DNA from: Streptomyces sp. NBC_01571
Lineage (GTDB): Bacteria; Actinomycetota; Actinomycetes; Streptomycetales; Streptomycetaceae
Assembly (NCBI RefSeq): GCF_026339875.1
Contig: NZ_JAPEPZ010000001.1
Span: forward strand, 5,394,001 to 5,458,000
DNA length: 64,000 nt
Reading direction: 5' to 3'
Below are positions 17,360 to 26,294 of this stretch, piece after piece. The position numbers were made by a program, and so were the translations under genes. Positions within the stretch are counted from its first letter, which is position 1; every line of letters starts with the position of its first letter. Under the pieces are notes generated by a model, which was given only the letters and a program-made list of their open reading frames with translations, searched no databases and was not told the origin of the DNA.

Positions 17360-19054
17360 ATGGCGACGGACCATCAGGACACCGACACGACCACCCTGGA
17401 CACCGACGTCCTCGTGGTCGGAGCGGGCCCCGCCGGTCTGATGCTCGCCACCGAGCTGAGGCTGGGCGGCGCCGAGGTGGTCGTCGTCGACCAGCGCCCC
17501 GGCCCGACCACCGAGTCGCGGGCCTCCACGCTGCACGCCCGCACCATGGAGATCCTCGACTCGCGCGGACTGCTGGACGAGCTCGGTACGCCGCCGTGCG
17601 AGCCGCGCGGCCACTTCGGCGGCGTACCCCTGGACCTGACGCTGCCCGGCCCGTACCCCGGGCAGTGGAAGGTGGCCCAGACCCGTACCGAGGAGCTGTT
17701 GCAGCGCCGGGCGGCCGACCTCGGCGCGGATCTGTGGCGCCGGCACCAACTGCTCTCCCTGACCGTGCCGGACGGGGCGGCCGGCGTGCCCGAGGGCGTG
17801 GAGGCCGAGACCATCGGCCCGTACGGTCCGGTCCGGATCCGGGCCCGCTATCTGGTCGGCTGCGACGGCGAGGACAGCACCGTGCGGCGGCTGGTCCGGG
17901 CCCCCTTCCCCGGGCACGACGCCAGGCGCGAGCTGCTGCGGGCGGACGTCTCCGGCATCAGCGTCGCCGACCGGCGCTTCCAGCGGCTTCGGCACGGGCT
18001 CGCCATCGCCGCCACCCGGGACGGAGTGACCCGGGTGATGGTCCACGAGTTCGGCCGGCCCGTCACCGAACGCGGCGGCGGCGAACCGGACTTCGCCGAG
18101 GTCACCGACGTGTGGAAGCGCGTCACCGGCGAGGACATCAGCCAGGGCACCCCCCTGTGGGTGAACGCCTTCGGTGACGCCAACCGGCAGCTCGCGCGAT
18201 ACCGGCACGGCCGTGTCCTGTTCGCCGGGGACGCGGCGCACCGGCAGATGCCGAGTGGTGGCCAGGCCCTCAACCTGGGCGTCCAGGACGCCTTCAACCT
18301 CGGCTGGAAGCTCGCCGCGGTCGTGCGCGGCAGTGCCCCCGAGGAACTCCTCGACACCTACGACACCGAGCGCCGCACCGTGGGCCGTCAGGTCCTCGCC
18401 AACATCCGGGCCCAGGTCGAGCTGCTGCTCGGTGGCCCGGAGGTCGAACCGGCCCGTTCCCTGCTCACCGAACTCCTCGCCGTGGACGGCGTACGCCGGC
18501 ACCTGGCCGGGATGATCAGCGGCCTCGGCATCCGGTACGACGTCGGAGGTGCCGAGAACGACGCGGGCGTCGGGGGGAACGGCGACGTCCAGGGGGGCGA
18601 CGGGGGAGCGGCAGTCGGTCATGGCTTCGGGTCCGGCACCCTCCTCGGTGTCGGCGCCGGCCCCGGGATCGACTCCGGTGACACGGCCGCCCGGCATCCG
18701 CTGCTCGGGCGGCGGCTGCCGGACGCGTGGCTGGAGCCCACGGGCGGTGGCCCGCGGCGGCGTACGGCCGAGCTGTTGCGCACCGGTCGCGGGCTGCTGC
18801 TGTCCCTGGACGGGAGCAGGAACGTGAACGGGAACGGGAACGGGAACGGTGGTGGGGCGCTGCGCGCGGCGCTGGAGCCCTGGGCGGACCGGGTCACCTT
18901 CGTGGCCGGTCCTTCCGAGCCCGGGAGTCCGCTCCCCGCGGGCCAGGCCCTGCTCGTACGCCCCGACGGTCACGTGGCCTGGGCCGGTGCGCGCACGGAC
19001 GGCCTGTCCGAGGCTCTGACCCGCTGGTTCGGCTTCCCGGCCGACGCCGCCTGA
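17360..19054 (+). CDS. FAD-dependent aromatic monooxygenase (PgaE/JadF-like), long form
   Basis: 564 residues from the ATG at 17360, two bases after the aromatase stop. PHBH-fold group A hydroxylase: VVGAGPAGLMLATELRLGG binds FAD, GCDGEDSTVR is the DG motif and FAGDAAHRQMPSGGQALNLG the GD motif. A thioredoxin-like C-terminal domain follows. The C-terminal third is enlarged by two Gly/Asn-rich stretches (about 395-435 and 487-500); the second is encoded by a GGGAAC hexamer repeat at 18820-18850. Angucycline pathways use such enzymes for C12/C12b oxygenation and 2,3-dehydration. The exact position is unknown. Confidence 0.88.
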   Translation: MATDHQDTDTTTLDTDVLVVGAGPAGLMLATELRLGGAEVVVVDQRPGPTTESRASTLHARTMEILDSRGLLDELGTPPCEPRGHFGGVPLDLTLPGPYPGQWKVAQTRTEELLQRRAADLGADLWRRHQLLSLTVPDGAAGVPEGVEAETIGPYGPVRIRARYLVGCDGEDSTVRRLVRAPFPGHDARRELLRADVSGISVADRRFQRLRHGLAIAATRDGVTRVMVHEFGRPVTERGGGEPDFAEVTDVWKRVTGEDISQGTPLWVNAFGDANRQLARYRHGRVLFAGDAAHRQMPSGGQALNLGVQDAFNLGWKLAAVVRGSAPEELLDTYDTERRTVGRQVLANIRAQVELLLGGPEVEPARSLLTELLAVDGVRRHLAGMISGLGIRYDVGGAENDAGVGGNGDVQGGDGGAAVGHGFGSGTLLGVGAGPGIDSGDTAARHPLLGRRLPDAWLEPTGGGPRRRTAELLRTGRGLLLSLDGSRNVNGNGNGNGGGALRAALEPWADRVTFVAGPSEPGSPLPAGQALLVRPDGHVAWAGARTDGLSEALTRWFGFPADAA

Positions 19055-19070
19055 GCGCGCCCGTACGACC

Positions 19071-19204
19071 CGTACCGGCCCCAACCGGCCGGCGCACATC
19101 CGCACATGAGGACCCCCGTACCGGCTCCAACCGGTCGGCGCACAGCCGCACATGAGGACCCGTACCGGCCCCAACCGGCCGGCGCGCACCCGCACATGAG
19201 GAAC
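19071..19204. repeat. Three tandem repeats of about 45 bp between monooxygenase genes
   Basis: Units start at 19071, 19117 and 19161, each with CGTACCGGC(C/T)CCAACCGG and ending CGCACATGAGGA. Each unit contains a small inverted repeat (CCGG...CCGG). They fill most of the 208-base gap before the next monooxygenase. No coding role is evident. Confidence 0.85.
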
Positions 19205-19262
19205 CGCACACACGCCACCCACCGATGCGAAGCGCGCCGACGCGCGCGAGGAAAGGACACCC

Positions 19263-20738
19263 ATGGACGCGCAGAGGGACGCGGACGTCATCGTCGTCGG
19301 CGCCGGCCCGGCCGGGCTGATGCTGGCCGGGGAGCTGCGGCTGGGCGGGGTGAGCGTCGTCGTCGCCGAGCGGCTGGAACGGCCCACCGGACAGTCGCGC
19401 GGGCTCGGATTCACCGCCCGCGCGATGGAGTCGTTCGACCAGCGGGGCCTGGTCCCGCGCTTCGGCGGCCTGGAGAAGAGCCCGATGGGCCACTTCGGCG
19501 GGGTGCAGTTCGACTACACCGTGCTGGAGGACGCCCACTTCGGGGCCCGCGGCATCCCGCAGTCCCGGACGGAGGAGGTGCTGGAGGAGTGGGCCCGCGA
19601 CCTGGGTGCCGACATCCGGCGGGGCTGGGAGTTCCGGGCACTGGTGCAGGACGGGGACGGGGTCACCGTCACGCTGGACACGTCCGCCGGGGAACGCACA
19701 CTGCGCGCCGCCTACCTGGTGGGTGCCGACGGTGGACACAGCCCGGTGCGCAGGGCCGCGGGTTTCGACTTCCCCGGCACCCCCGCCACCCGGGGCATGT
19801 ACCTCGCCGATGTGGTCGGCTGCCAGGTCGAGCCCCGCTTCCTGGGCGAGCGGCTGCCCGGCGGCATGGTGATGGCCGCGCCGCTGAAGGAGGGCGTGGA
19901 CCGGATCATCGTCTGCGAGCACGGCACCCCGCCGGCCGACCGCAGCGAGACCCCGGAGTTCTCCGAAGTGGCTGCGGCCTGGCTGCGGTTGACGGGTGAG
20001 GACATCTCCGGCGGAGGCGCCGACTGGGTCAGCTCCTTCACGGACGCCACCCGGCAGGTCACCGAGTACCGGCGCGGCCGGGTGCTCCTCGTGGGCGACG
20101 CCGCGCACATCCATCTCCCGGCCGGCGGCCAGGGCCTGAGCACCGGGGTCCAGGACGCGGTCAACCTCGGCTGGAAACTGGCCGCGACCGTGCGGGGCGT
20201 GGCTCCTCAGGGCCTGCTGGACACCTACCACGACGAACGCCACGCCGTCGGCGCCCGGCTGCTGATGAACACCAGGGCCCAGGGCACGGTCTTCCTCGGC
20301 GGCCCCGAGTCGCAGCCGCTGCGCGACCTGTTCGCCGAACTCATCGGCCTCGACAGCGTCAAGCGCCATCTCGCCGGTGTGGTCAGCCATCTCGACGTCC
20401 ACTACGACCTCGGGGACGGCGGACATCCGCTGGTCGGCCGCCGGCTGCCGCCGCGCGCGCTGGACACCGCCGCGGGCGAGGTCCGTACGCCCGAACTGCT
20501 GCACCCGGCCCAGGGTCTGTTGCTCGACCTCGCCGACGACTCCGTGCCGCGCGAGGCCGCGGCCCGCTGGAAGGACCGCGTCACCGTCGTCACCGGCAGC
20601 CCGCGGGACCCCGACGCCTTCGGCGGCGCCACCGCGCTGCTGGTCCGCCCCGACGGCTATGTCGCCTGGGCGGACACCGGTACGGGGGAGCTGTCCGCCG
20701 CGCTGCACCGCTGGTTCGGCGCGCCGGAGGGCGGCTGA
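19263..20738 (+). CDS. FAD-dependent aromatic monooxygenase (PgaE/RdmE-like)
   Basis: 491 residues from the ATG at 19263 (GAGGAAAGG upstream). FAD motif VVGAGPAGLMLAGELRLGG, DG motif GADGGHSPVRR, GD motif VGDAAHIHLPAGGQGLSTG. It is the same length as the monooxygenase at 35382 and shares long segments with it (for example HFGGVQFDYTV versus HFGGLPIDYRI), so the two are recent paralogues. Probably a ring hydroxylase acting on the angucyclinone. Confidence 0.9.
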   Translation: MDAQRDADVIVVGAGPAGLMLAGELRLGGVSVVVAERLERPTGQSRGLGFTARAMESFDQRGLVPRFGGLEKSPMGHFGGVQFDYTVLEDAHFGARGIPQSRTEEVLEEWARDLGADIRRGWEFRALVQDGDGVTVTLDTSAGERTLRAAYLVGADGGHSPVRRAAGFDFPGTPATRGMYLADVVGCQVEPRFLGERLPGGMVMAAPLKEGVDRIIVCEHGTPPADRSETPEFSEVAAAWLRLTGEDISGGGADWVSSFTDATRQVTEYRRGRVLLVGDAAHIHLPAGGQGLSTGVQDAVNLGWKLAATVRGVAPQGLLDTYHDERHAVGARLLMNTRAQGTVFLGGPESQPLRDLFAELIGLDSVKRHLAGVVSHLDVHYDLGDGGHPLVGRRLPPRALDTAAGEVRTPELLHPAQGLLLDLADDSVPREAAARWKDRVTVVTGSPRDPDAFGGATALLVRPDGYVAWADTGTGELSAALHRWFGAPEGG

Positions 20739-20826
20739 GCTCCGCCGCCCGCACCGACGGCTGGCCACGTCCCGGCGACCACGAGAGCCCGCACACCAGA
20801 GCACGACCACGAGAGGAAGTAACCCA

Positions 20827-21840
20827 GTGAGCGTTCCCACGGCCGAGACCATCCCCTCGTCCGTATCCGGTTCGTCCGTGCCCGGTTCGTCCGTGCCCGG
20901 CCCGTCCGTGCCCGGCCCGTCCGTGCCCGGTTCGTCCGTGCCGGGCTCGGCCATGTCCCCGGGTGTCCGTCCCGTCGCCCTGCAGGCCGGTGACGTCACG
21001 CTCTCCGCGTTGATCGCCCAGCCGGCCGGGCCGCCGCGGGCCACCGTCGTCGCGGTGCACGGCGGAGGGATGAGCGCGGCCTACTTCGACGGGCAGGCCC
21101 ATCCCGACGTCTCCCTGCTCGCCCTCGGTGCCCGGCTCGGCTACACCATGGTCGCCGTCGACCGGCCCGGCTACGGGCTGTCCGCCGCGGACGCCCCGGG
21201 CGGCCAGACCCTGGCCGAGCAGGCCGGCGCGCTGCACGCGGCGCTGCGGCACCTGGCCGGGCGCGCCGAGACGGGCGCCGGGGTGTTCCTGCTCGCGCAC
21301 TCCTTCGGCGGCAAGCTGGCGCTGACGTACGCCGCCTGTCAGGCCGGCGACCCGGATCCGGCCCTCCCCCCGCTGCTCGGGCTCGACATCTCCGGGCTCG
21401 GCCGGGACTACGCGGTCGACCCGGGCAACGGACCCGACCCGCACCAGCACCACAACTGGAAACGGAACTGGGGCGCTCTGCGCTTCTATCCGCCGAACAC
21501 CTTCCGCGAGGCGGAGGCCATGGTCGCGCCGATGCCCCCGCGCGAGCGGGCGGAAGCCCTGCAGTGGCCACGCCGGTTCCCGGTCGCGGCGGCGGCGGTG
21601 CAGGTCCCGGTGCGGCTGACCTTCGCCGAGCAGGAACTGTGGTGGCACCACGACGAGGACACCGTCGCCGACCTGGCCGCGCACTTCGCCTCGGCGCCGT
21701 CCGCCTCCGTCGACCGCCAGCCCGGCGCGGGGCACAACATCAGCCTGGGCTGGGCCGCCCGTACGTACCACCTGCGCGCGTTCGCGTTCTTCGAGCAGTG
21801 CCTCGCGCGCCGGACCGCGGGCCCGTCCGTCACCCCCTGA
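20827..21840 (+). CDS. Alpha/beta hydrolase with repeat-expanded N-terminus
   Basis: 337 residues from the GTG at 20827. The alpha/beta fold core shows VVAVHGGGMSAAYFDGQ (oxyanion region), nucleophile Ser in LLAHSFGGKL and a late His in GAGHNISLG. Residues about 14-40 are a tandem SVPG(S/P) repeat encoded by a 15-base unit at 20869-20945. In aromatic PKS operons such hydrolases can hydrolyse or cyclise intermediates. The substrate is unknown. It lies 4 bases before the MFS gene. Confidence 0.75.
   Translation: MSVPTAETIPSSVSGSSVPGSSVPGPSVPGPSVPGSSVPGSAMSPGVRPVALQAGDVTLSALIAQPAGPPRATVVAVHGGGMSAAYFDGQAHPDVSLLALGARLGYTMVAVDRPGYGLSAADAPGGQTLAEQAGALHAALRHLAGRAETGAGVFLLAHSFGGKLALTYAACQAGDPDPALPPLLGLDISGLGRDYAVDPGNGPDPHQHHNWKRNWGALRFYPPNTFREAEAMVAPMPPRERAEALQWPRRFPVAAAAVQVPVRLTFAEQELWWHHDEDTVADLAAHFASAPSASVDRQPGAGHNISLGWAARTYHLRAFAFFEQCLARRTAGPSVTP
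20869..20945. repeat. 15-bp coding minisatellite (SVPGS repeats)
   Basis: About five copies of GGTTCGTCCGTGCCC or its GGCCCG variant, in frame near the start of the hydrolase gene. Copy number probably varies between strains. Confidence 0.85.
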
Positions 21841-21844
21841 CGTC

Positions 21845-23149
21845 ATGACGACGACACGCGGGCCCGGCGACGGGGCCGGTACACGCCGTGCGCCGTTCCG
21901 GTCGCTGGCCGTGCGCAACTTCCGGCTCTTCGCGGCCGGCCAGGTCGTATCCGTCGCGGGCACCTGGATGATGGTCACCGCCCAGGACTGGCTGGTGCTC
22001 TCCCTGACGGGGGACTCCGGCGCCGCCCTGGGAGTGGTCACGGCGCTCCAGTTCACCCCGCTGCTGCTGTTCACGCTGTACGGAGGCCGGCTCGCCGACC
22101 GTCACGACAAGCGGCTGCTGCTCACCCTCGCCAACCTCGTCTCCGGCGTCCTCGCCCTGGCGCTCGCCGGGCTCGTGCTGACCGGTTCCGTCCAGCTGTG
22201 GCACCTGTACTGCTTCGCGCCGGCCCTGGGCACCGTCAACGCGGTCGAGGTGCCCACCCGGATGGCGTTCGTCAGCGAGATGGTCGGCCCCGACCTGCTG
22301 CCCAACGCCTCCGCGCTGAGCGCCGCCTACTTCAACACCGCCCGCGTGGTGAGCCCCGCCCTCGCCGGGCTGCTCATCAGCGCGGTGGGCGCGGGGCCGG
22401 CGGTGCTGTGCAACGCGGTCAGCTATCTCGCCACCGTGACGGCACTGCGCCTGATGCGCCCGGGGGAACTCCTGCGGACCACCGCGCCGGAACGCGGTGC
22501 CCGGGTGATCGACGGCCTGCGGTACGTGCGCGGTCGCCCCGATCTGTTCGTACCGCTGGCGCTGGTCGCGGTCGTCGGCCTGTTCGGCTTCACCTTCCAG
22601 CTCACCCTGCCGCTGCTCGCCAAGTCCGTCTTCCACTCGGGCGCGACCACGTTCGGGCTGCTGACCACGGCGTTCGCCGCCGGTTCGCTGCTCGCCGCGT
22701 TCGCCACCACCGCCCGCGGCGGCCGCCCGGCGGCCCGTACCGTCACCGGCTCCGCGCTCGCCTTCGGACTCCTGGAGACCGCGGCCGGCTGGTCGCCCAC
22801 CTACGCGTGGGCGGCCGTCCTGCTGTTCCTGACCGGTTTCGCGACCCTCTACTTCGCCCAGGCCGCCAACCACCGCATCCAGTTGGGCAGCGACGCCGCC
22901 TACCGCGGCCGGGTGATGGCGCTCTACACGCTCATCCTGCAAGGACTCACCCCGCTCGGCGCTCTCCTCGTGGGCTGGCTCACCGTCCGGCACGGTGCGC
23001 GCTCCGGCCTCTACGTGGGAGGCGTCGCCTCGTCGACGGCGGCGCTCGGGGTGCTGCTCGCCGGGCGCACACGCCGTCTCCTGAACAGCCACCGGCCGCA
23101 ACCGGCACTGGGCCGGGCCCGGCCCCAACCACGAAAGGCAGCCCCATGA
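21845..23149 (+). CDS. MFS efflux transporter
   Basis: 434 residues from the ATG at 21845. It has about 12 hydrophobic segments, with the MFS loop GGRLADRHDKRLLLTLANL between helices 2 and 3. Enterobactin-exporter type (MFS_3), like transporters inside antibiotic operons. It probably exports the product across the cytoplasmic membrane. Its stop overlaps the next start (ATGA), so it is translated with the ACP-like gene. Confidence 0.85.
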   Translation: MTTTRGPGDGAGTRRAPFRSLAVRNFRLFAAGQVVSVAGTWMMVTAQDWLVLSLTGDSGAALGVVTALQFTPLLLFTLYGGRLADRHDKRLLLTLANLVSGVLALALAGLVLTGSVQLWHLYCFAPALGTVNAVEVPTRMAFVSEMVGPDLLPNASALSAAYFNTARVVSPALAGLLISAVGAGPAVLCNAVSYLATVTALRLMRPGELLRTTAPERGARVIDGLRYVRGRPDLFVPLALVAVVGLFGFTFQLTLPLLAKSVFHSGATTFGLLTTAFAAGSLLAAFATTARGGRPAARTVTGSALAFGLLETAAGWSPTYAWAAVLLFLTGFATLYFAQAANHRIQLGSDAAYRGRVMALYTLILQGLTPLGALLVGWLTVRHGARSGLYVGGVASSTAALGVLLAGRTRRLLNSHRPQPALGRARPQPRKAAP

Positions 23150-23451
23150 GCGAAGAGAACCCGTGCAGTTGGCTCGATCGGCTTCCCGACCCGGTCGCCC
23201 TGCGCGCCATGACTCCCGACGAGCGGGCCGGTGCCATCGGCCACTGCCTGCGGCTCGAACTGCACGACCTGCTCGCGGTCCCGCCGGGCCACCGGCTCTC
23301 GCCCGCCCTGTCGCTGCGCGGCCAGGGCCTCGACCCGCTCGACGCCCTGCACCTGGGGCGCCGGATCCGGCGCGCCCTCGACGCCGAGGTACCCGCCGAG
23401 GTGCTGCGGGAGAGCACCGTCGGTGAACTGACCGCGCTGCTCGCCCGCTGA
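23146..23451 (+). CDS. ACP-like small protein lacking the phosphopantetheine serine
   Basis: 101 residues, ATG overlapping the MFS stop. The second half has the helix pattern of a carrier protein (SLRGQGLDPLDALHLGRRIR, then EVLRESTVGELTALLAR), aligning with the LGxDSLxAxxLxxxI signature. Pro64 replaces the serine that carries phosphopantetheine. It cannot be a normal carrier. It may be a scaffold, a docking partner or a decayed ACP. The N-terminal 35 residues (SWLDRLPDPVALRAMTPDER) have no match I recognise. Confidence 0.65.
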   Translation: MSEENPCSWLDRLPDPVALRAMTPDERAGAIGHCLRLELHDLLAVPPGHRLSPALSLRGQGLDPLDALHLGRRIRRALDAEVPAEVLRESTVGELTALLAR

Positions 23452-23508
23452 CCCGCCCGTATCCAGTCCTTCTCAGACCTCTCAGACATGTGAAGGGGAG
23501 ACCACCAG

Positions 23509-25077
23509 ATGGAGCCCGCGATACCCATGGAACTCGACGGCCGACTGATGGAGCTGGCCGAACGCAAGGACACCGCCCGGACCGGACAGGACCCGAAGGC
23601 CACCGAACGCCAGCACGCCAAGGGCAAACTGACCGCACACGAGCGCATCGAGCTGCTGCTGGACAAGGGCAGCTTCCAGGAGGTCGAGCAGCTGCGCCGG
23701 CACCGGGCGACCGGCTTCGGCCTGGAGGCCAAGAAGCCCTACGGCGACGGTGTGATCACCGGCTGGGGCACGGTGGAGGGCCGTACCGTCTTCGTCTACG
23801 CGCACGACTTCCGCGTCTTCGGCGGCGCGCTCGGCGAGGCCCACGCCTGCAAGATCCACAAAATCATGGACATGGCCATCGCCGCCGGGGCGCCCCTGGT
23901 GTCGCTCAACGACGGCGCGGGCGCCCGGATCCAGGAGGGTGTCTCCGCGCTGGCCGGCTACGGCGGCATCTTCCAGCGCAACACCCGGGCGAGCGGGGTG
24001 ATCCCGCAGATCAGCGTCATGCTGGGCCCGTGCGCGGGCGGTGCCGCGTACTCGCCCGCGCTGACCGACTTCGTCTTCGCCGTCCGCGACATCTCGCAGA
24101 TGTTCATCACCGGGCCGGACGTGGTCCGCGCGGTCACCGGGGAGGAGATCAGCCAGAACGGGCTCGGCGGCGCCGACGTCCACGGCGAGGTCTCCGGGGT
24201 GGCGCACTTCGTGCACGACGACGAGGAGAGCTGCCTCGCCGAGGTGCGCTACCTCCTGGCGATGCTGCCGTCCAACAACCGTGAGCTGCCGCCCCGCCAT
24301 GTCAGCGGCGACCCGGGTGACCGGTCCGGGGACGTGCTGCTCGACCTGGTGCCGCACGACGGGAACCGTTCGTACGACATGCGGGCGGTCGTCGAGGAGC
24401 TCGTCGACGACGGCGACTTCGTGGAGGTGCACGCGGGCTGGGCGCCGAACATCGTCTGCGCGCTGGCCCGAGTCGACGGCCACACCGTGGGGATCGTCGC
24501 CAACCAGCCGGCGGCCATGGCGGGTGTGCTGGACATCAAGGCGAGCGAGAAGGCGGCACGGTTCGTCCAGTTCTGCGACTCCTTCAACATCCCGCTGGTC
24601 ACGCTGGTCGACGTGCCCGGGTTCCTGCCGGGCGTGGACCAGGAGCACGAAGGCATCATCCGGCGCGGCGCGAAGCTGCTGTACGCGTACTGCAACGCGA
24701 CCGTGCCGCGGGTCTCCGTGGTGCTGCGCAAGGCGTACGGCGGCGCGTACATCGTGATGGACTCCCGGTCCATCGGCGCCGACATCGCGCTGGCCTGGCC
24801 GACGAACGAGATCGCGGTGATGGGCGCGGAGGGCGCCGCCAACGTCGTCTTCCGCCGGGAGATCGCGGCCGCGGACGACTCCGACGCGATGCGTAGAGAG
24901 AAAATCGACCAATACAAGAGGGAGTTGGTCCACCCTTACTACGCCGCCGAACGTGGGCTGGTCGATGACGTCATCGATCCGCGTGAGACCCGGGCGGTCC
25001 TGGCCCGTTCGCTGTCGATGCTCGTCGCCAAGCACGCCGAACTGCCCCGCCGTAAACACGGCAACCCGCCTCAGTGA
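23509..25077 (+). CDS. Acyl-CoA carboxylase beta subunit (carboxyltransferase)
   Basis: 522 residues from the ATG at 23509 (AAGGGGAG upstream). Transfers carboxyl from biotin to acetyl- or propionyl-CoA. GGALGEAHACKIHKIMDMA, LNDGAGARIQEGVSALAGYG and the oxyanion Gly pair GPCAGGAAYSPALTD are typical, as is VDVPGFLPGVDQEHEGII in the C-terminal half. With the alpha subunit at 10140 and the epsilon gene next door, the cluster has a complete dedicated carboxylase. Confidence 0.95.
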   Translation: MEPAIPMELDGRLMELAERKDTARTGQDPKATERQHAKGKLTAHERIELLLDKGSFQEVEQLRRHRATGFGLEAKKPYGDGVITGWGTVEGRTVFVYAHDFRVFGGALGEAHACKIHKIMDMAIAAGAPLVSLNDGAGARIQEGVSALAGYGGIFQRNTRASGVIPQISVMLGPCAGGAAYSPALTDFVFAVRDISQMFITGPDVVRAVTGEEISQNGLGGADVHGEVSGVAHFVHDDEESCLAEVRYLLAMLPSNNRELPPRHVSGDPGDRSGDVLLDLVPHDGNRSYDMRAVVEELVDDGDFVEVHAGWAPNIVCALARVDGHTVGIVANQPAAMAGVLDIKASEKAARFVQFCDSFNIPLVTLVDVPGFLPGVDQEHEGIIRRGAKLLYAYCNATVPRVSVVLRKAYGGAYIVMDSRSIGADIALAWPTNEIAVMGAEGAANVVFRREIAAADDSDAMRREKIDQYKRELVHPYYAAERGLVDDVIDPRETRAVLARSLSMLVAKHAELPRRKHGNPPQ

Positions 25078-25108
25078 GCGGCCCCGAAGAGTGAGTGAGG
25101 GAGGATCC

Positions 25109-25345
25109 ATGACCGCACAGCACCCTGACACCGACCCCGTGGCCGGTCCGCTGTTCCGGATCGAGCGCGGTTGCCCTTCGCCGGAGGAACTGGCCGCGCT
25201 GACCGCCGTGCTCATGGCGGTGACCGCCGGCCCCGGCGCCGTACCGGACGACGTCGCCCGCAGGCACCAGGTGGTCGCCCTGTGGCGGCGGCCCGAGCGG
25301 ATCACCGGCTTCGACGGTCCGCGCACCTGGCGAGCGGCGGCCTGA
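25109..25345 (+). CDS. Acyl-CoA carboxylase epsilon subunit
   Basis: 78 residues from the ATG at 25109 (GGAGG five bases upstream). It contains FRIERGCPSPEELAALTAVL, the signature of actinobacterial epsilon subunits, which stabilise the alpha-beta complex and raise its activity. It follows the beta gene as usual and is last in the core operon before a strong terminator. Confidence 0.88.
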   Translation: MTAQHPDTDPVAGPLFRIERGCPSPEELAALTAVLMAVTAGPGAVPDDVARRHQVVALWRRPERITGFDGPRTWRAAA

Positions 25346-25375
25346 GCGGATCGGACGGGGGTGGAGCAGGCCGAG

Positions 25376-25407
25376 GGGCCGGAGAGTTCCCAGGAACTCT
25401 CCGGCCC
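25376..25407. terminator. Palindromic terminator ending the PKS operon
   Basis: A 15-bp perfect stem (GGGCCGGAGAGTTCC, 25376-25390, with 25393-25407) is separated by only CA. It lies between the converging core operon and the PPTase gene and probably stops both. Confidence 0.88.
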
Positions 25408-25487
25408 TTCGACTGTGCGTGACCGGGGGGATCGGCGGGCCGGTCGTGGCCGGTCACACGGAGGTCCGTGCCCCGCGGGGTGCGGTC

Positions 25488-26294
25488 TCAGCGCTCGAGG
25501 TCCCCGTGCTCGGCGGGATCCCTGAGCATGGAACGCAGGCCCGGTTCCATCTGCACCAGGCGTGCGACCGCGTCGGGGGCGTACAGATACGCGGTGGGCA
25601 CCGCGCGAACGGCGACGGGCCGGTCCCCGGCGCCGGCCAGGGCCACCGCGGCGATATGGGTGGAGCAGAGCGGAAGGTTGCCCACCACCCAGCCCGTCGG
25701 CCGCTCGGCGAGTCCGGCCTCGCCGAGGTAGTCGAGGTCGGCGCCCCGCGTCAGCCCGGTGCCCAGACCCTTCAGGTAGGCCTCCTTCCGCGTCCACAGC
25801 CGGCCGAAGGCCATGGTCCGCTCGTGTTCGGGCAGCTTCCCGAGCTCCTCCCGCTCGGACGGGTGCAGCGCCGGCAGACACACCTCGACGGTCTCGGCGG
25901 ACGGCAGCCGCTGTACGTCGGCGCCCACCCGTGCCTCGGCCACCACCACGATCGCCAGACCGTGGCTGTGCGAGAGCGAGAACTGGGGGGCACCGCCGGG
26001 CACCCCGAGCACCACCGGCCGGCCGTGCCGTTCCCCGTTGCCCTTGTGCCGCTCGCCGGCGAGGTTGAGCCGGCTCGGTTCGATACCGGTGTATCCGGCC
26101 AGGACCCGGCGCAGTCCCACATGCGCCGCGGCGTACATCTGGCGGTCGTCGGGCCGGCGGTAGGAGTCGGCCCTTCCTCGCTCGTGCGCGTCGAGCTCGT
26201 CGTACGGGACATCACGCGGTGAGTCGGGCGGCGGCAGCAGCCACACGTCCAACTCCCCCCGCGCCACGGCGAGCCGGCGCACCGCCGGGGTCAA
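25488..26294 (-). CDS. Sfp-type 4'-phosphopantetheinyl transferase
   Basis: 268 residues from the TTG at 26294, overlapping the aromatase-2 stop (TTGA), with GGAAGG five bases upstream; a GTG at 26282 is the alternative. Converts apo-ACP to holo-ACP. FSLSHSHGLAIVVV and VGADVQRL are the Mg/CoA region, with Gln where many members have Glu. WTRKEAYLKGLGTGL is the conserved W-x-x-KEA motif. JadM plays this role in jadomycin biosynthesis. Coupled to aromatase 2. Confidence 0.9.
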   Translation of the reverse strand: MTPAVRRLAVARGELDVWLLPPPDSPRDVPYDELDAHERGRADSYRRPDDRQMYAAAHVGLRRVLAGYTGIEPSRLNLAGERHKGNGERHGRPVVLGVPGGAPQFSLSHSHGLAIVVVAEARVGADVQRLPSAETVEVCLPALHPSEREELGKLPEHERTMAFGRLWTRKEAYLKGLGTGLTRGADLDYLGEAGLAERPTGWVVGNLPLCSTHIAAVALAGAGDRPVAVRAVPTAYLYAPDAVARLVQMEPGLRSMLRDPAEHGDLER

